Below are positions 44,591 through 56,299 of a DNA stretch of 64,000 bases, piece after piece. The stretch covers positions 102,537-166,536 of the forward strand of contig RHPI01003156.1 of the NCBI GenBank assembly GCA_009103225.1. The letters are read 5' to 3'. Under the pieces are notes generated by a model that saw only the letters and a program-made list of their open reading frames with translations, ran no database searches and was not told the origin of the DNA. The first letter of the stretch is position 1. Each line of letters opens with the position of its first letter. The stretch comes from Chlorokybus atmophyticus. Taxonomy: Eukaryota; Streptophyta; Chlorokybophyceae; Chlorokybales; Chlorokybaceae. Position numbers and translations under genes: made by a program.

Positions 44591-46389
44591 ACAATGTGGC
44601 ACTGCGACGGTCAGAGCAAACATTTGATACGGCTGCTGTCAAGGCAGCACGCACGCACGCAGTAGCACCTGTTGCATGGTGCTGAGATGTACGCAACTGC
44701 TTCTGTCAACGAGATGCACGCATGCCACTCGTCTGACATCATGTGCCATAGTCGTTGACGGTGCACGGAGTGCCCCCGCGCACAGCCTGTTTCACAGGCC
44801 TTGCCGCAGTGAGATGACACGCGTGAGTGCGTGCCTGAGACAGTCCTCTGATTCATGAATGCCACCACCATTTGCGAGCATGACAGCGACAGATTCGGTG
44901 ACCGCTGCGTGCTGTGTAGCGTTGTATATGATGGTGCATGGTGTGGGTGTGTGGTGTGAAGGATGCGGCGAGGACTGGTTGTGGACCCAAGATTCTCTGG
45001 CGTAGGGTGCGGCTAGCAAGCGAGCGAGCGACACTTCTAGCCAACTCGTGCACATCATAACAGATGCTTTCTTCTGCCATACGTCAGCATCAACAGCACG
45101 GGGAAGGGAGCGGGCCTGTTGTGATTATGACAGGGTGAGCCAGTAGCATCCACATCTGCAGCCCCATCGAGACAGCAACAATTCCAAGCAGGCAGTCTCG
45201 CGCTGAGCCGCATTGCGTCCATATGCAGGAAGTTGACAGATGAATGCCATGCAGTATGTTGCGGTTCTGTGCACTGTGGCCATTCTGGCTGCAACCCGGC
45301 GTAATAATGGTGAGAGGCCCGCCCACTCTGCACTGAAGACGACTCTTGTCAAAGACCAAGTGAGGTGCAGGGGACATCCGCTCGGGATCCGCTTGCGATC
45401 GGTTTTATACATCCATTCTTCACTTACTCACGTACCCGAACAAGTGCGATCCATGTCACAGCCACAACTGCACTGCCACTCCTGTGGAGGGCTATGGAGC
45501 AGCGGCGCACGCAAGCCCTCCAGGAGGCCAGGCCATGTGGGATCTGCACACAACAGTGAGACTACAACAACACGCTACTCGGGCCGGTGATGCCGAGACC
45601 ACTTCCGCTGCTGGGACCGTCGCGGCGCTCCTCTGACTCAGAGAGTTGCCCGATAGTAATCTGCTCTCACACATACCACGCCAGCAATGCTGGCAGTGAA
45701 CGGCAACTTACGGATGGAGGTACGCTACTTTATGGTGCACTGCCAGTCCCGCACAGTACACATCATGACCGGTAAGTAGAGACTCGGACAGCGGCGAATG
45801 CCTCTGCACAAGCCAGTAGCCAGTAGGTACAACAACTTGGTGTACGCGCTGCTAGATAACTGCAACTGCCGCTTTGATGGTGGGTGGCTACTTGCGACTA
45901 CTCCTGGCCTACTGGCAGAGCAGTGCATGCCGCGAGCAATGCAATGCCATGGGCGTGATCAGCACCGCAGGGGCGGTGCGGGTGTTGAGCTTGTCGTAGT
46001 GTTCGTGCCCGCGTGTGGACAGCGGCAGCACATGCCATTGTCGTTGAGCGACAAAAGGTACGAGCAACACGTGCCTTACGAAACGAAAGGCTTCAAACCC
46101 TCAACCATACAGAAAGGGAAACCGTTTACCTGGAATTAGTAGTAATGGCATCACTGGATCTGCCCTGCGCACTCAACAGAGTACACCTTCAAGATTCCAG
46201 AAATTCTGGAAACTTGACAATGCTCGAGTTACCCAAACGGATGACTGCAATGAACTACTTGTGATATTCTTGCCAGGCCGCGTCCAGCTGGTGTTCTCGA
46301 GCTTTCTTTGCGATCTAACCCATCTCATCAGACGGACTTGATAGTATAGTACCAAGTATGTGCACGAGCACATGCTTGAACATGCACGC
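44591..46389. other. Region with scattered exon-like segments, unresolved
   Basis: Candidate plus-strand segments are 45461-45557 (open, ending near CTQQ), about 45678-45772 (GNLRMEVRYFMVHCQSRTVHIMT followed by GTAAGT) and about 45810-46060 (YNNLVYALLDNCNCRFDGGWLL). They could be exons of one plus-strand gene, but phases could not be linked with confidence and no family was recognised. Confidence 0.3.
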
Positions 46390-46695
46390 GCGCACGTGCT
46401 CACTTGCAGCAGCTTCAGGTAGCGCTCGTAAGGCGCGAGGTCTTTCCTGAACCCGTGCACGACCCCGTCACGGTATCCCCGTCGCCCGTCGCTATGTGCA
46501 TCAGCCTCCTCTTCCCCCCGGCAGCAGCTCACACGCACGCACCCTCTCTCGTCGTCCTCAGACCGCACCAATCTCCCAAATGACAATGAGACTTTTTCGT
46601 TCGATGCAGCTGGTGCATGTGTCACGGAGGGCTCTGTCCAACCCAACCCCCTCTGTCACAGTGGTCGAGGAGGATCTGGCCTTGCGCGTGCTCAT
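46390..46695 (-). CDS. Unrecognised minus-strand exon candidates
   Basis: A minus-strand frame starting with an ATG at 46695 reads STRKARSSSTTVTEG and then LRDTCTSCIERK. An overlapping frame gives DGRRGYRDGVVHGFRKDLAPYERYLKLLQ before a GTGAGC donor at about 46403. Conserved-looking blocks in two frames suggest a short intron or an error between them. The GYRDGVVHGF stretch vaguely recalls Yae1/LTO1-type Gly-rich repeats, but this is too weak to name. Confidence 0.25.
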
Positions 46696-46739
46696 GTTGG
46701 CACGCTTCGCCGATGTGGGTGAGTGATGCCCTGCATGCA

Positions 46740-47704
46740 CTGTGCTTTGCGGGCCCATCGCAGGAGCTGTGTCAGCGAGTGAACCCGCAGCATCAGGTGC
46801 TACGGCTAGAGCAGCAACTCACTGTGATGTGCAACATGTTGGTCGCAGAAGGAGGTGGAGCTGCCCCTAAAACCTTTCATCCGCTCGGCCTGGGAGTCAT
46901 GGAGCCGATCAGGCGGCAACGCCGTTCGTGCGTGCGTGCGCAGGAATGCACTCGGTGGTGGCAGCTGATTTTATCGAATGTACGAGTTGCCAGGCGGAGA
47001 GCAGCTTCTTGTATGATGCTCCAGAGGTCGCATCACTGAGAAGTTGCCTTCTCAACTTGACTTGTCTGCAAAGCGCACTGTTCACGTTCCTTTATGTTTG
47101 GTGGACAAATAGGCCTCAGAAGCTCATTGTGAAGTACCTGGTGGATTGGATCACATGGTCGTTGTGCTCAAACAAGTCATCGTGACCAGGTGCGCTGAGC
47201 TTGGCACAAACACGCTCATGCGGAAACATGACAACATCCACTTGTTGTTAGTGCAACCAGATTCATGTTTTTAGGCCGGCTGTCACCTGACCGTGTGCGG
47301 TGTGAGCAATGTGCAGATGGTACTCTCAGATTGCTTGGAAGGGGTGTGTTGCTCAAGCCCCATTCACAAGGGACGCTACGTCAAGGTTATGCTGCTTGGC
47401 TTATCTGCTGTTGTCTACAACAGTGCCAACACCACTGTGTCACACTGTCTTCCGCACCCATTGGCATTCACGAGGTAATTATACTTCATACCAGTTGCAA
47501 TCAGACAACGCTGTCAGGTTGATAGTGGCGCTGGACAGGCTGCAGCAGCATGAAACTCGCCGCAAGACACTCTTGACTGCAGCACTCATCGCGCCAGTTA
47601 CTGAAATCACCCTGGCTCTCAAGAAGCTGGTGCTTAACGAGATCATGGCATTGGCGGCAGCAGCAGTGAGATCAGCGCCATCTCGTGACGCACGGCCGGC
47701 ATGA
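46740..47704 (+). CDS. 3' part of an unrecognised multi-exon gene
   Basis: The best-supported exons are 47317-47474 and 47518-47704, which join in phase and end in TGA. They encode a hydrophobic stretch (VKVMLLGLSAVVYN) and a Lys/Arg/Leu helix (LIVALDRLQQHETRRKTLL). Earlier open segments at about 46790-46940 and 46946-47185 (LRSCLLNLTCLQSALFTFLYVWW) may be upstream exons. Several hydrophobic blocks suggest a membrane protein. No family was recognised and the 5' end is unknown. Confidence 0.35.
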
Positions 47705-47978
47705 GACACTTCTTTGACGGACATTGCGGGCCTGACAGTGGCGGACTTGGTGTAGTTGGCTTGATTGTAGCTGTTACAGTAGTGCAGTATTGTATGGACC
47801 CGTGTATTGTTGTATTCCCGTGTAATACAGTCATCATCGCTTAACTTGTGCAAGCCATCCACGCAGCTGTACACTGGAGTTTCCGCATGTATGCCACCAG
47901 TGTTGTTCGCTTGCTGATGGACACCCACACTGCCATCCGCCCTTGGTGTCCGAGCGTGATTGTGGTCGCAAATCCCCC

Positions 47979-48172
47979 NNNNNNNNNNNNNNNNNNNNNN
48001 NNNNNNNNNNNNNNNNNNNNNNNNNNNNNNNNNNNNNNNNNNNNNNNNNNNNNNNNNNNNNNNNNNNNNNNNNNNNNNNNNNNNNNNNNNNNNNNNNNNN
48101 NNNNNNNNNNNNNNNNNNNNNNNNNNNNNNNNNNNNNNNNNNNNNNNNNNNNNNNNNNNNNNNNNNNNNNNN
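47979..48172. other. Assembly gap of 194 N
   Basis: A run of N is flanked by C-rich ends (AATCCCCC on the left, TCCCCCCC on the right). Nothing can be said about the missing sequence. Confidence 1.
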
Positions 48173-49059
<887 letters not shown>

Positions 49060-50100
49060 TCAACACATGCTGGCACAGCCCATGCCCAATTCCGCTACAG
49101 CTTCACATCCTGGCGCAGAGACACCCGCGCCTACGCTGGCCCCTACGACGTCATCCTCACCATTACCCAGGTAGGTGGGTAGCCTACTACTACTGAGTGA
49201 AGCGGTCGCGTGCATTCACACCGCCACTGTGCACACCACCCTTACATCTATGCTGGCTTGAAATCCCAGAGCCGTCCGCCTATCCCCCATCACAACCAAC
49301 CAAGGTACCGGCCTGGGGCAGGACAACAACCTTCTCCAGCTGGCTGTGCAAGACCTAGACTTGTACGCATTCACGTGCCGGCGTGCCACACCCGACGAGT
49401 CCGGCATCTCCTCCAACCCAAGTGCGATCGACACGCTCACGGTATCCCCTTCGTGCACGCTGAAATGGATCACGGACGGGACTGCGGTGGGGGAGATCTG
49501 CGCCGTGCAGGTGATTGTGGAGGAGCGCCACGCCGGCAACGCCCCCGTCAGACACGCGCACGACCATCATCATAGCGATCTTCAACGACGGCGAGTTCAA
49601 CTCACTCTTTCACCCGTGTGCAGCTTCGACACCCCGATCCCGCCTCAATGCGCATGCGACCTCAGTGCGTTGCGATCCCGCCTCGTGTGTCACGTCCCCG
49701 TGGCGGATGTCCTCACCCTCGGCATCAACGCCACCGCAGTCACGGGAATCACACTCAGCTATTTATCCAGCCTTCACTGGACGGCGCGTTGGACATCAAC
49801 CCTCCTGCAGGAACAGGAAAGGTAGTGGCTTCACCCTGCCGGACCACACTCACATTCACCCCCGCGGCCATGGACAGAGGGCATGTCATCGACGGTGGAG
49901 GGCTTCTACCAGCATGGCCAGGAGCCCACTCTTCATATAGAAGCAGACCGCATTATCAGCATCATCGTGCAAGGTGCGGAGATTGGACGTGGGGACATGT
50001 GTGTGTGTGTCGTGCTTGTGTGCCTGCGTCTCTTTTTGTGGTATGTAAGTGGGCTCCTGCGCGAACGGCATGTGTCGGGTTGGAGTGCGTAAGGTGGGTT
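49060..50100 (+). CDS. Unrecognised gene fragment with extracellular-type composition
   Basis: An exon-like segment up to 49169 reads AQFRYSFTSWRRDTRAYAGPYDVILTITQ-type sequence and ends at GTAGGT. A second one (about 49273-49509) reads AVRLSPITTNQGTGLGQDN, LAVQDLDLYAF and SPSCTLKWITDGTAVG and ends at GTGATT. A third (about 49530-49612) gives TTIIIAIFNDGEFNSLF. Thr/Ser/Asp-rich beta-type composition suggests an extracellular or cell-wall protein. The 5' end lies beyond the microsatellite and N, and the retrotransposon begins at 50254, so the gene is probably incomplete here. Confidence 0.35.
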
Positions 50101-50253
50101 GTGGGATGTTGTGCCTTCAACTTGATTGATGCAAGTGCAGTCGACTCAACTTTCATCTTGTACGGGTTTGTTTTGATAAGCTGGATGAGACACCCTACGC
50201 GGACGGCGTGTGTCGGGTCGGAGTGTATGAGGTGGGTTTTTTGTGTGTTGTGA

Positions 50254-50779
50254 TGTAACGGGAGCAATAATAATAGGGGTATTATTGCTACCTGAATAAC
50301 ACATTTTGTATGAATAAGTATTTAAATATGCTTATTTATACCTCTTTTCTACGGTTCCTCGCTTATTAAAGGCTATGATGCTTTATCATAGCTTAAATAA
50401 GTCCCAATGGGTGTAGAACCGCTTATTCAAGCCTATTTAGTGTCACATTTGATATAATGTGATCACTATCTCGTTAGGTACCTTACGATAGGTATCTTTG
50501 GATAGGTACCTTATCGATGGGTACCTTATCTGAGCTGTGATTGGCTCACGCTAGATTTTCAAACTACCCTATCTGTAGGGTCGATGTCTAGTTGTGAGTT
50601 AATTATCGAGAGTTATATAGTTGATATACTCTTGATATAAAAGGTCACATCAATCTGATGTGGGGACTTTCAGTTCTCTGCTCAGTGGCGGCCACGCCGT
50701 TGAAAGGCTTGTCATAGGCGGTGTGGGTGTTGAGGTAGAGGATTGAAGGGGCATCACCGGCGACGGTGGTGCTGTTACA
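50254..50779 (+). repeat. 5' LTR of the older element
   Basis: 526 bp, TGTAAC to GTTACA. It contains repeated TAGGTACCTTATCGAT-type blocks near 50475-50530 and a TATATAG/GATATAAAA region near 50610-50645 that may be its promoter. The young element is inserted directly after its last base. Confidence 0.95.
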
Positions 50780-50783
50780 TTGG

Positions 50784-51455
50784 TGTGACGGTGCTCGTGC
50801 CTTGTCACCTGTGAGTTGGTCCAATCCACAACCCTCTCACCAAGACACGGTATTCACACCGGAACCTTGCCCCCTCTGCCAAGCACACACGCGCGCCCCG
50901 CCACTCGCGTACGCACGCGCATGCGCTCGAAGCTACACACCGACTTGTGTAGCGCCTTGGATCGTCACACAAGCAAGCACACACCGGTGGACACACGCTA
51001 GCAACCCCTGCTAGCCACCACCAAGCTTGCACACAAGAAACTAGGGAGCTAAAGGTTGTATTGCAAGTTGTAGAATGTCACTTTTATACCTACCAGTCTG
51101 CACATGCTACTGTCTAGACGATTCTAGCGCTAGACGGAACTAGAAGCTAAGATATTCTTGCAGAATCTTGTAGTACACTTCTAGACCTTTCCAACGCACC
51201 AAAGATCTCCTAATTTGCTGCTCATATGGTCAAGTTATACTACTTGGCGCCAGGCCCTTCCAGAAATCTGGTCGAGCCCTTCTCGACTGGCCCTCCGTTT
51301 TCTGGCACCTTCCGGACTGGTCTTGGGGCCCCGGTCGATATCCGCGGCAGACTCATAACTCGCCGATATCCGCCACAAGTCATTAACAACATGTACCTTA
51401 CAAATAAGGCCTAAAACGGCCATGAAAATCACAGAATTTGGCCTTGACTGTTACA
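50784..51455 (-). repeat. 3' LTR of the young element
   Basis: 672 bp. On the plus strand it starts TGTGACGG and ends CTGTTACA. It differs from the partner LTR at sites near 50992, 51015 and 51388. The Gag-Pol stop codon lies in its first bases (minus-strand view). Confidence 0.97.
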
Positions 51456-54400
51456 CTCCTCCCCCCCCAGGTGAGCTTCGTCCTCGAAGCTCGCGAGGTT
51501 GTCGTCGAGCAAGATAGGCACGCACAACGTCTTGAGCATTAGTCAAGTGTGCCTCTGGCTCCCAGGATGCTTCATGCAACGGATAGCCCTTCCATTTCAC
51601 TAAGAACTTGCGTACGCCATGCACAAACTTCTCACCAAGGATGTCTTCTACCTCCCACTCGGGTTCACCGTCCGTGCCAACTTCGGGGGGTGGCCTTTCT
51701 GGCGGTTGTCCTCGATATGCTTTCAGAAGGGAGACGTGAAAAACGGGGTGCACACGCATGGTGTCGGGTAGCTCCAACTTGTACGCCACGTCCGAGATAA
51801 CTTTGCTGACCTTAAATGGTCCCAACCAGCGTTCATTCAGCTTGCGAACTCCCGTACGCACCTGGACGTGCTTCGCGGAGAGTAACACAATGTCGCCTTC
51901 CTGAAACGTGAGGTGTCGGCGATGCGCGTCCGCGTACTGCTTCTGCCGATTTTGTGCCACCAATAACGCATCCCTAGCTGCCTTGTTAATGTCCGCGCAC
52001 TTTGTAAGGAAGTCATTAGCTGCCTCCACACGCACGTCATGTCGTCGCGGTGTCCATGCCGTCAACGGTGTCAATGGATGTTGCCCGTAGTTCATAAGGA
52101 AGGGAGTGACACCTGTGCTTGCATTGTGGTGGTTGTTGATCGCAAACTCAACCAACTCAAGCAGCTCCTCCCAATTGTCTTGTCGCGCGTTAACGTAGCA
52201 ACGCAGCATGTCCTCGATCACACGGTTGGCCCGCTCCGTTTGCCCATCAGTTTGCGGGTGGAATGCCGTGCTAAACTTCAGTGTGGTACCCAGTGCACTA
52301 TGCAGCGCCTCCCAAAACTTACTTGTAAAGCGCGGGTCGCGATCACTCACAATGCTTCGTGGTAATCCATGAGAACGAAATACATGCTTCACGAACAAGC
52401 GTGCTGCCTCCGGTGCCGTGCAAGACTCACTACACGGTGCCAAGCGTACCATTTTGCTGGTTTTATCGACGAACACAAGTATAGCGTCGTACCCTTCTTT
52501 TGTCTTTGGTAGCCCCGTGATAAAGTCCATGGTAACTTGCTCCCACTTGGACAATGGCACAGGGAGAGGTTGCAGCAACCCACCTGGCTTTTGGTTGCTT
52601 GCCTTCACCCTTTGGCATGCGTCGCACAACGCCACGTAGTCGCGCACATCGCGATGCATCTCTCGCCAGTAAAAACGCTGTTTTAAGCTTGCCAAAGTCC
52701 TTTCCAACCCTTGGTGACCAGCAATGGGCACGTCATGAGCTTCCTTCAGCAACTTCACACGGATATGCGCGACGTTGGGGATGTACAAGCGCCCATGGTG
52801 CCACAGCAGCCCGTCGCGCATTGACCAGTGCCCACTTGTGTCCGTAGCTGTATTTTCCAGCTCTTGCAACACTTTCATACCCTCCGTGTCTTCACGAAGC
52901 ACTTGCCGAATCTGGTCGGTCCACTCGGGCTGCACTTGAGCGAGTGCCTCAATTGCATTAAGCCGGCTCAGCGCGTCAGCAACACCATTTGACGTACCGG
53001 GCTTGTACTTGATATCGAAGTCAAAAAGTTGAAAGAACTCAAGCCATCGAGCTTGTCTGCGACTCAGATGAGGTTGTGTTTGTAAGTACCTCAGTGGAGA
53101 GTGATCCGTCTCAAGCACGAACTTTTTGCCTTCCAAAAAACAACGCCATTGTCGTAGCGCCATGACTTGCGCTAAAAGTTCCTTCTCGTGCACGGGGTAA
53201 TTCAGCTCCGCACCACTCATCTTCTTGCTGAAGAATGCTACTGGTTGAAGGCCGTTGCCATGGTCTTGCTGCAAAACAGCTCCTACGGCTGTGTCGGACG
53301 CGTCGCAAGCCAAAATAAATGTCTTTTCCATGTTGGGGTGAGCCAGGACTGGTGCCTCCGTCAGCGCCTTCTTCAACGCAGCAAATGCATGTTCCTCTGT
53401 TGCTGACCAGCTCCAATGCTTTCCCTTCTTGAGTAGGGTAGTCAAGGGAGCAGCTATGCGCGAAAACCCCATGATAAACTTGCGATAATACCCCGCAAGG
53501 CCTAAAAAGGACATCACCTCCTTTACATTGGTCGGGGCAGCCCACTCGCGCACCACCTGCACTTTGTTGGGGTCCGGCTTGATGCCTTCATGCGACACAA
53601 TGTGGCCTAGGTACTCCACCTCTCGAAGCAAGAATTTGCACTTTTGTAGCTGGGCGTACAACTTGTGTTCGCGCAAACGCTGCAACACGCGCCGTAGAAG
53701 TGCCACGTGCTCCTCCTTTGTTGTCGCGTACACCAAAATGTCGTCGAGGTACACGAGGACTCCCTTACCAATCAAGTCAGCAAAAACGCTGTTCATAAGC
53801 GTTTGAAATGTTGCCGGTGCGTTCGTAAGTCCGAAGGACATGACCAACCACTCGTAGTGCCCATAACGTGTGTTAAAAGCTGTTTTCTCCACATCCTCGG
53901 GCGCGATGCGAATTTGGTGATAACCTCCAGCAAGATCAAGTGTTGTGAAGTACTGCGCACCTTGCAATTGCTCCAGCAACTCGTCGATACGTGGGAGTGG
54001 AAAGCAATTCCTCTTCGTGATGTTGTTGAGAGCTCGGTAGTCGACGCACATGCGCAAGCTCCCGTTCTTCTTTCGTACAAACAAAATAGGTGCACCATAG
54101 GGGGACTTACTAGGCCTGATGTAGCCTCTTTTCAGCAAGTCCGCCACCTGCCTCTCGGCCTCTTCCAGTTCCAAAGGTGACAACTTGTATACGGGTCGAT
54201 ACGGTGGCTTGTGCACGCCCTCAATCAGCTCCACACGGTGGTCTACGCTCCGTGGAGGTGGTAGACCAGATGGAAGTCCGTCCACCATGATATCTTGGTA
54301 TTCTTTAACAAGTTTACACACCTCGGGGTCCATAGTAGCCGTCTGAACATCGTCACTCAGCTCCGGTGCTGACTTTGCAGTGTTTTCGCGCACCACGCAC

Positions 54401-55533
54401 AACCATGCAGCTTTTGCCTTCCGTGGAGACAATAACTTCCTCAATTGCACATGAGAGATTTGGGCAATTGTCGTACCACCTAATTGTGCGTGCCGCGCCT
54501 CAATGACGTCCGATGCAGCTTGAATGGACTCTCCACCGTTTCGTTCAATGGCGTTGACGCGACGATCACGGCGAGGGTTGCCATCCGGTGTTGGCCTTTG
54601 CGTGCTTCGTCTGGGGCATCCGTACGCCAAATGCTCCGTCGACCCACACGCATAACACTTGCGCACACCTTTACCTCTTTCACCACGTCCGCCGTGCTTC
54701 GCCTCACTTCCATGCGTGTGTATGGCACCCACCTCCATTGGTGCAGGCCCAAAGTCAGCTCCACCTCCATTGGCAGGTGCTGAACTTGGTTCTCCTCGTC
54801 TCCATGCATGTTGAAAGCCTCCCCGGGGCTGATCACCATGCCTTTGCCTCCAGTCAGTGTTTCTTGTGGTGGACTTGAAGTACAACGCGTCGAGACGCTC
54901 CGCGATGCGTATAGCCTCCGCGAGTGTCTTGGGGTCCCGTAGCTCCACTTCTTTACGCCCCAAAGGTTTTAAACCACGTGTATACCTGTCCAACTGCTCC
55001 TCCTCGGTCATATTGGGTATGGACATCACCAATCGCTGAAACGCGGCCGTGTACGCCATCACCGACCCCATTTGCACAAGGGCTGCAAGTTTGTCGCGTG
55101 CGGCCTTCACGCTCTCAACGGGAACAAATTGATGCCTGACCTCCAGTGCCAACTCTTCCATGGTGGTCAATGGTAGCGCCAACCCGTTTGCAACACGCGT
55201 ACATCGATGCCTCCACCACACAAGTGCTGCACCTTCAAGCAATGTCGCTGCAACCTCCACGTGCAGATGCGTGGGCACCTCCGTGAGCTTCAACCAAGAC
55301 GATACTTGAAAAATCCATTCATCCACTGCATCTCCATCACGTTGACCCTTGAATGGCTTGGGCTTTGGCACCTTCACATGCACGCGCGAGCTTGATGCCA
55401 TGGGAATTTGTACACGCGCCATCGCATGCTCATACGCCTCGCGTTGTGCTTGTGCCGCCGCTTGAGTGTGATGAAGCTCTTCCCTCAGTGCCAAGATGGC
55501 AGCTTGAAGCTCTTCCATGCGAGCATCCTCCAT
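51451..55533 (-). CDS. Gag-Pol polyprotein of the young chromovirus, no protease motif
   Basis: One open frame gives 1360 residues from the first ATG. Gag spans about 1-270 with PFKGQRDGDAVDEW and a zinc knuckle CYACGSTEHLAYGC (293-306). Residues 307-435 link directly to reverse transcriptase (about 440-650) with LDLAGGYHQI, FGLTNAPATFQ and YLDDILVY. RNase H begins with LACDASDTAVGAVL (about 741). Integrase has an HHCC zinc site (about 932-973) and catalytic residues in TMDFITGLP, VSDRDPRF and TDGQTERANRVIED. The chromodomain lies at 1292-1345 (WEVEDILGE, FLVKWKGYP, SWEPEAHL). No D[ST]G protease motif is seen in the linker, unlike the older element. The final GGGGV residues are encoded by the polypurine tract. 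Upstream in-frame codons to 55584 lack an ATG. Confidence 0.95.
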   Translation of the reverse strand: MEDARMEELQAAILALREELHHTQAAAQAQREAYEHAMARVQIPMASSSRVHVKVPKPKPFKGQRDGDAVDEWIFQVSSWLKLTEVPTHLHVEVAATLLEGAALVWWRHRCTRVANGLALPLTTMEELALEVRHQFVPVESVKAARDKLAALVQMGSVMAYTAAFQRLVMSIPNMTEEEQLDRYTRGLKPLGRKEVELRDPKTLAEAIRIAERLDALYFKSTTRNTDWRQRHGDQPRGGFQHAWRRGEPSSAPANGGGADFGPAPMEVGAIHTHGSEAKHGGRGERGKGVRKCYACGSTEHLAYGCPRRSTQRPTPDGNPRRDRRVNAIERNGGESIQAASDVIEARHAQLGGTTIAQISHVQLRKLLSPRKAKAAWLCVVRENTAKSAPELSDDVQTATMDPEVCKLVKEYQDIMVDGLPSGLPPPRSVDHRVELIEGVHKPPYRPVYKLSPLELEEAERQVADLLKRGYIRPSKSPYGAPILFVRKKNGSLRMCVDYRALNNITKRNCFPLPRIDELLEQLQGAQYFTTLDLAGGYHQIRIAPEDVEKTAFNTRYGHYEWLVMSFGLTNAPATFQTLMNSVFADLIGKGVLVYLDDILVYATTKEEHVALLRRVLQRLREHKLYAQLQKCKFLLREVEYLGHIVSHEGIKPDPNKVQVVREWAAPTNVKEVMSFLGLAGYYRKFIMGFSRIAAPLTTLLKKGKHWSWSATEEHAFAALKKALTEAPVLAHPNMEKTFILACDASDTAVGAVLQQDHGNGLQPVAFFSKKMSGAELNYPVHEKELLAQVMALRQWRCFLEGKKFVLETDHSPLRYLQTQPHLSRRQARWLEFFQLFDFDIKYKPGTSNGVADALSRLNAIEALAQVQPEWTDQIRQVLREDTEGMKVLQELENTATDTSGHWSMRDGLLWHHGRLYIPNVAHIRVKLLKEAHDVPIAGHQGLERTLASLKQRFYWREMHRDVRDYVALCDACQRVKASNQKPGGLLQPLPVPLSKWEQVTMDFITGLPKTKEGYDAILVFVDKTSKMVRLAPCSESCTAPEAARLFVKHVFRSHGLPRSIVSDRDPRFTSKFWEALHSALGTTLKFSTAFHPQTDGQTERANRVIEDMLRCYVNARQDNWEELLELVEFAINNHHNASTGVTPFLMNYGQHPLTPLTAWTPRRHDVRVEAANDFLTKCADINKAARDALLVAQNRQKQYADAHRRHLTFQEGDIVLLSAKHVQVRTGVRKLNERWLGPFKVSKVISDVAYKLELPDTMRVHPVFHVSLLKAYRGQPPERPPPEVGTDGEPEWEVEDILGEKFVHGVRKFLVKWKGYPLHEASWEPEAHLTNAQDVVRAYLARRQPRELRGRSSPGGGGV

Positions 55534-55627
55534 CTCCACTAACACACTACACTCCGCTTCCGAATGAAAAGTGTAAACGCCCACACACTTCCTCTCTCAC
55601 CTTCGTAAACCGTGCTCCGATACCAGT

Positions 55628-56299
55628 TGTGACGGTGCTCGTGCCTTGTCACCTGTGAGTTGGTCCAATCCACAACCCTCTCACCAAGACACGGTATTCA
55701 CACCGGAACCTTGCCCCCTCTGCCAAGCACACACGCGCGCCCCGCCACTCGCGTACGCACGCGCATGCGCTCGAAGCTACACACCGACTTGTGTAGCGCC
55801 TTGGATCGTCACACAAGCAAGCACACACCGGTGGGCACACGCTAGCAACCCCTGCTAACCACCACCAAGCTTGCACACAAGAAACTAGGGAGCTAAAGGT
55901 TGTATTGCAAGTTGTAGAATGTCACTTTTATACCTACCAGTCTGCACATGCTACTGTCTAGACGATTCTAGCGCTAGACGGAACTAGAAGCTAAGATATT
56001 CTTGCAGAATCTTGTAGTACACTTCTAGACCTTTCCAACGCACCAAAGATCTCCTAATTTGCTGCTCATATGGTCAAGTTATACTACTTGGCGCCAGGCC
56101 CTTCCAGAAATCTGGTCGAGCCCTTCTCGACTGGCCCTCCGTTTTCTGGCACCTTCCGGACTGGTCTTGGGGCCCCGGTCGATATCCGCGGCAGACTCAT
56201 AACTCGCCGATATCCGCCACAAGTCATTAAAAACATGTACCTTACAAATAAGGCCTAAAACGGCCATGAAAATCACAGAATTTGGCCTTGACTGTTACA
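55628..56299 (-). repeat. 5' LTR of the young element
   Basis: 672 bp, partner of 50784-51455. In minus-strand reading it ends at 55628 and is followed after two bases by the initiator-Met-type primer-binding site. Confidence 0.97.

Larger units (their letters stand above)
50784..56299 (-). mobile_element. Young Ty3/gypsy chromovirus nested in the older element
   Basis: A 5,516-bp element on the minus strand has 672-bp LTRs (50784-51455 and 55628-56299) that differ at only three positions seen. The target duplication ATTGG is present on both sides (50779-50783 and 56300-56304). The primer-binding site TGGTATCGGAGCACGG is read on the minus strand just inside the right LTR (55610-55625), and a G-rich purine tract borders the left LTR (51456-51470). 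One long Gag-Pol frame occupies the interior. Near-identical LTRs and an open frame indicate recent insertion. Confidence 0.97.

Noticed and set aside
46390-46490. Assigning a Yae1/LTO1 identity to the minus-strand exon
   Set aside because: Only a short Gly-Tyr-Arg stretch matches; the repeated deca-GX3 pattern is missing.
46946-47704. Naming the unrecognised plus-strand gene as an ARV1-like lipid-transport protein
   Set aside because: Some hydrophobic spacing is suggestive, but the N-terminal zinc-binding CxxC pairs and family motifs could not be found in a linked exon chain.
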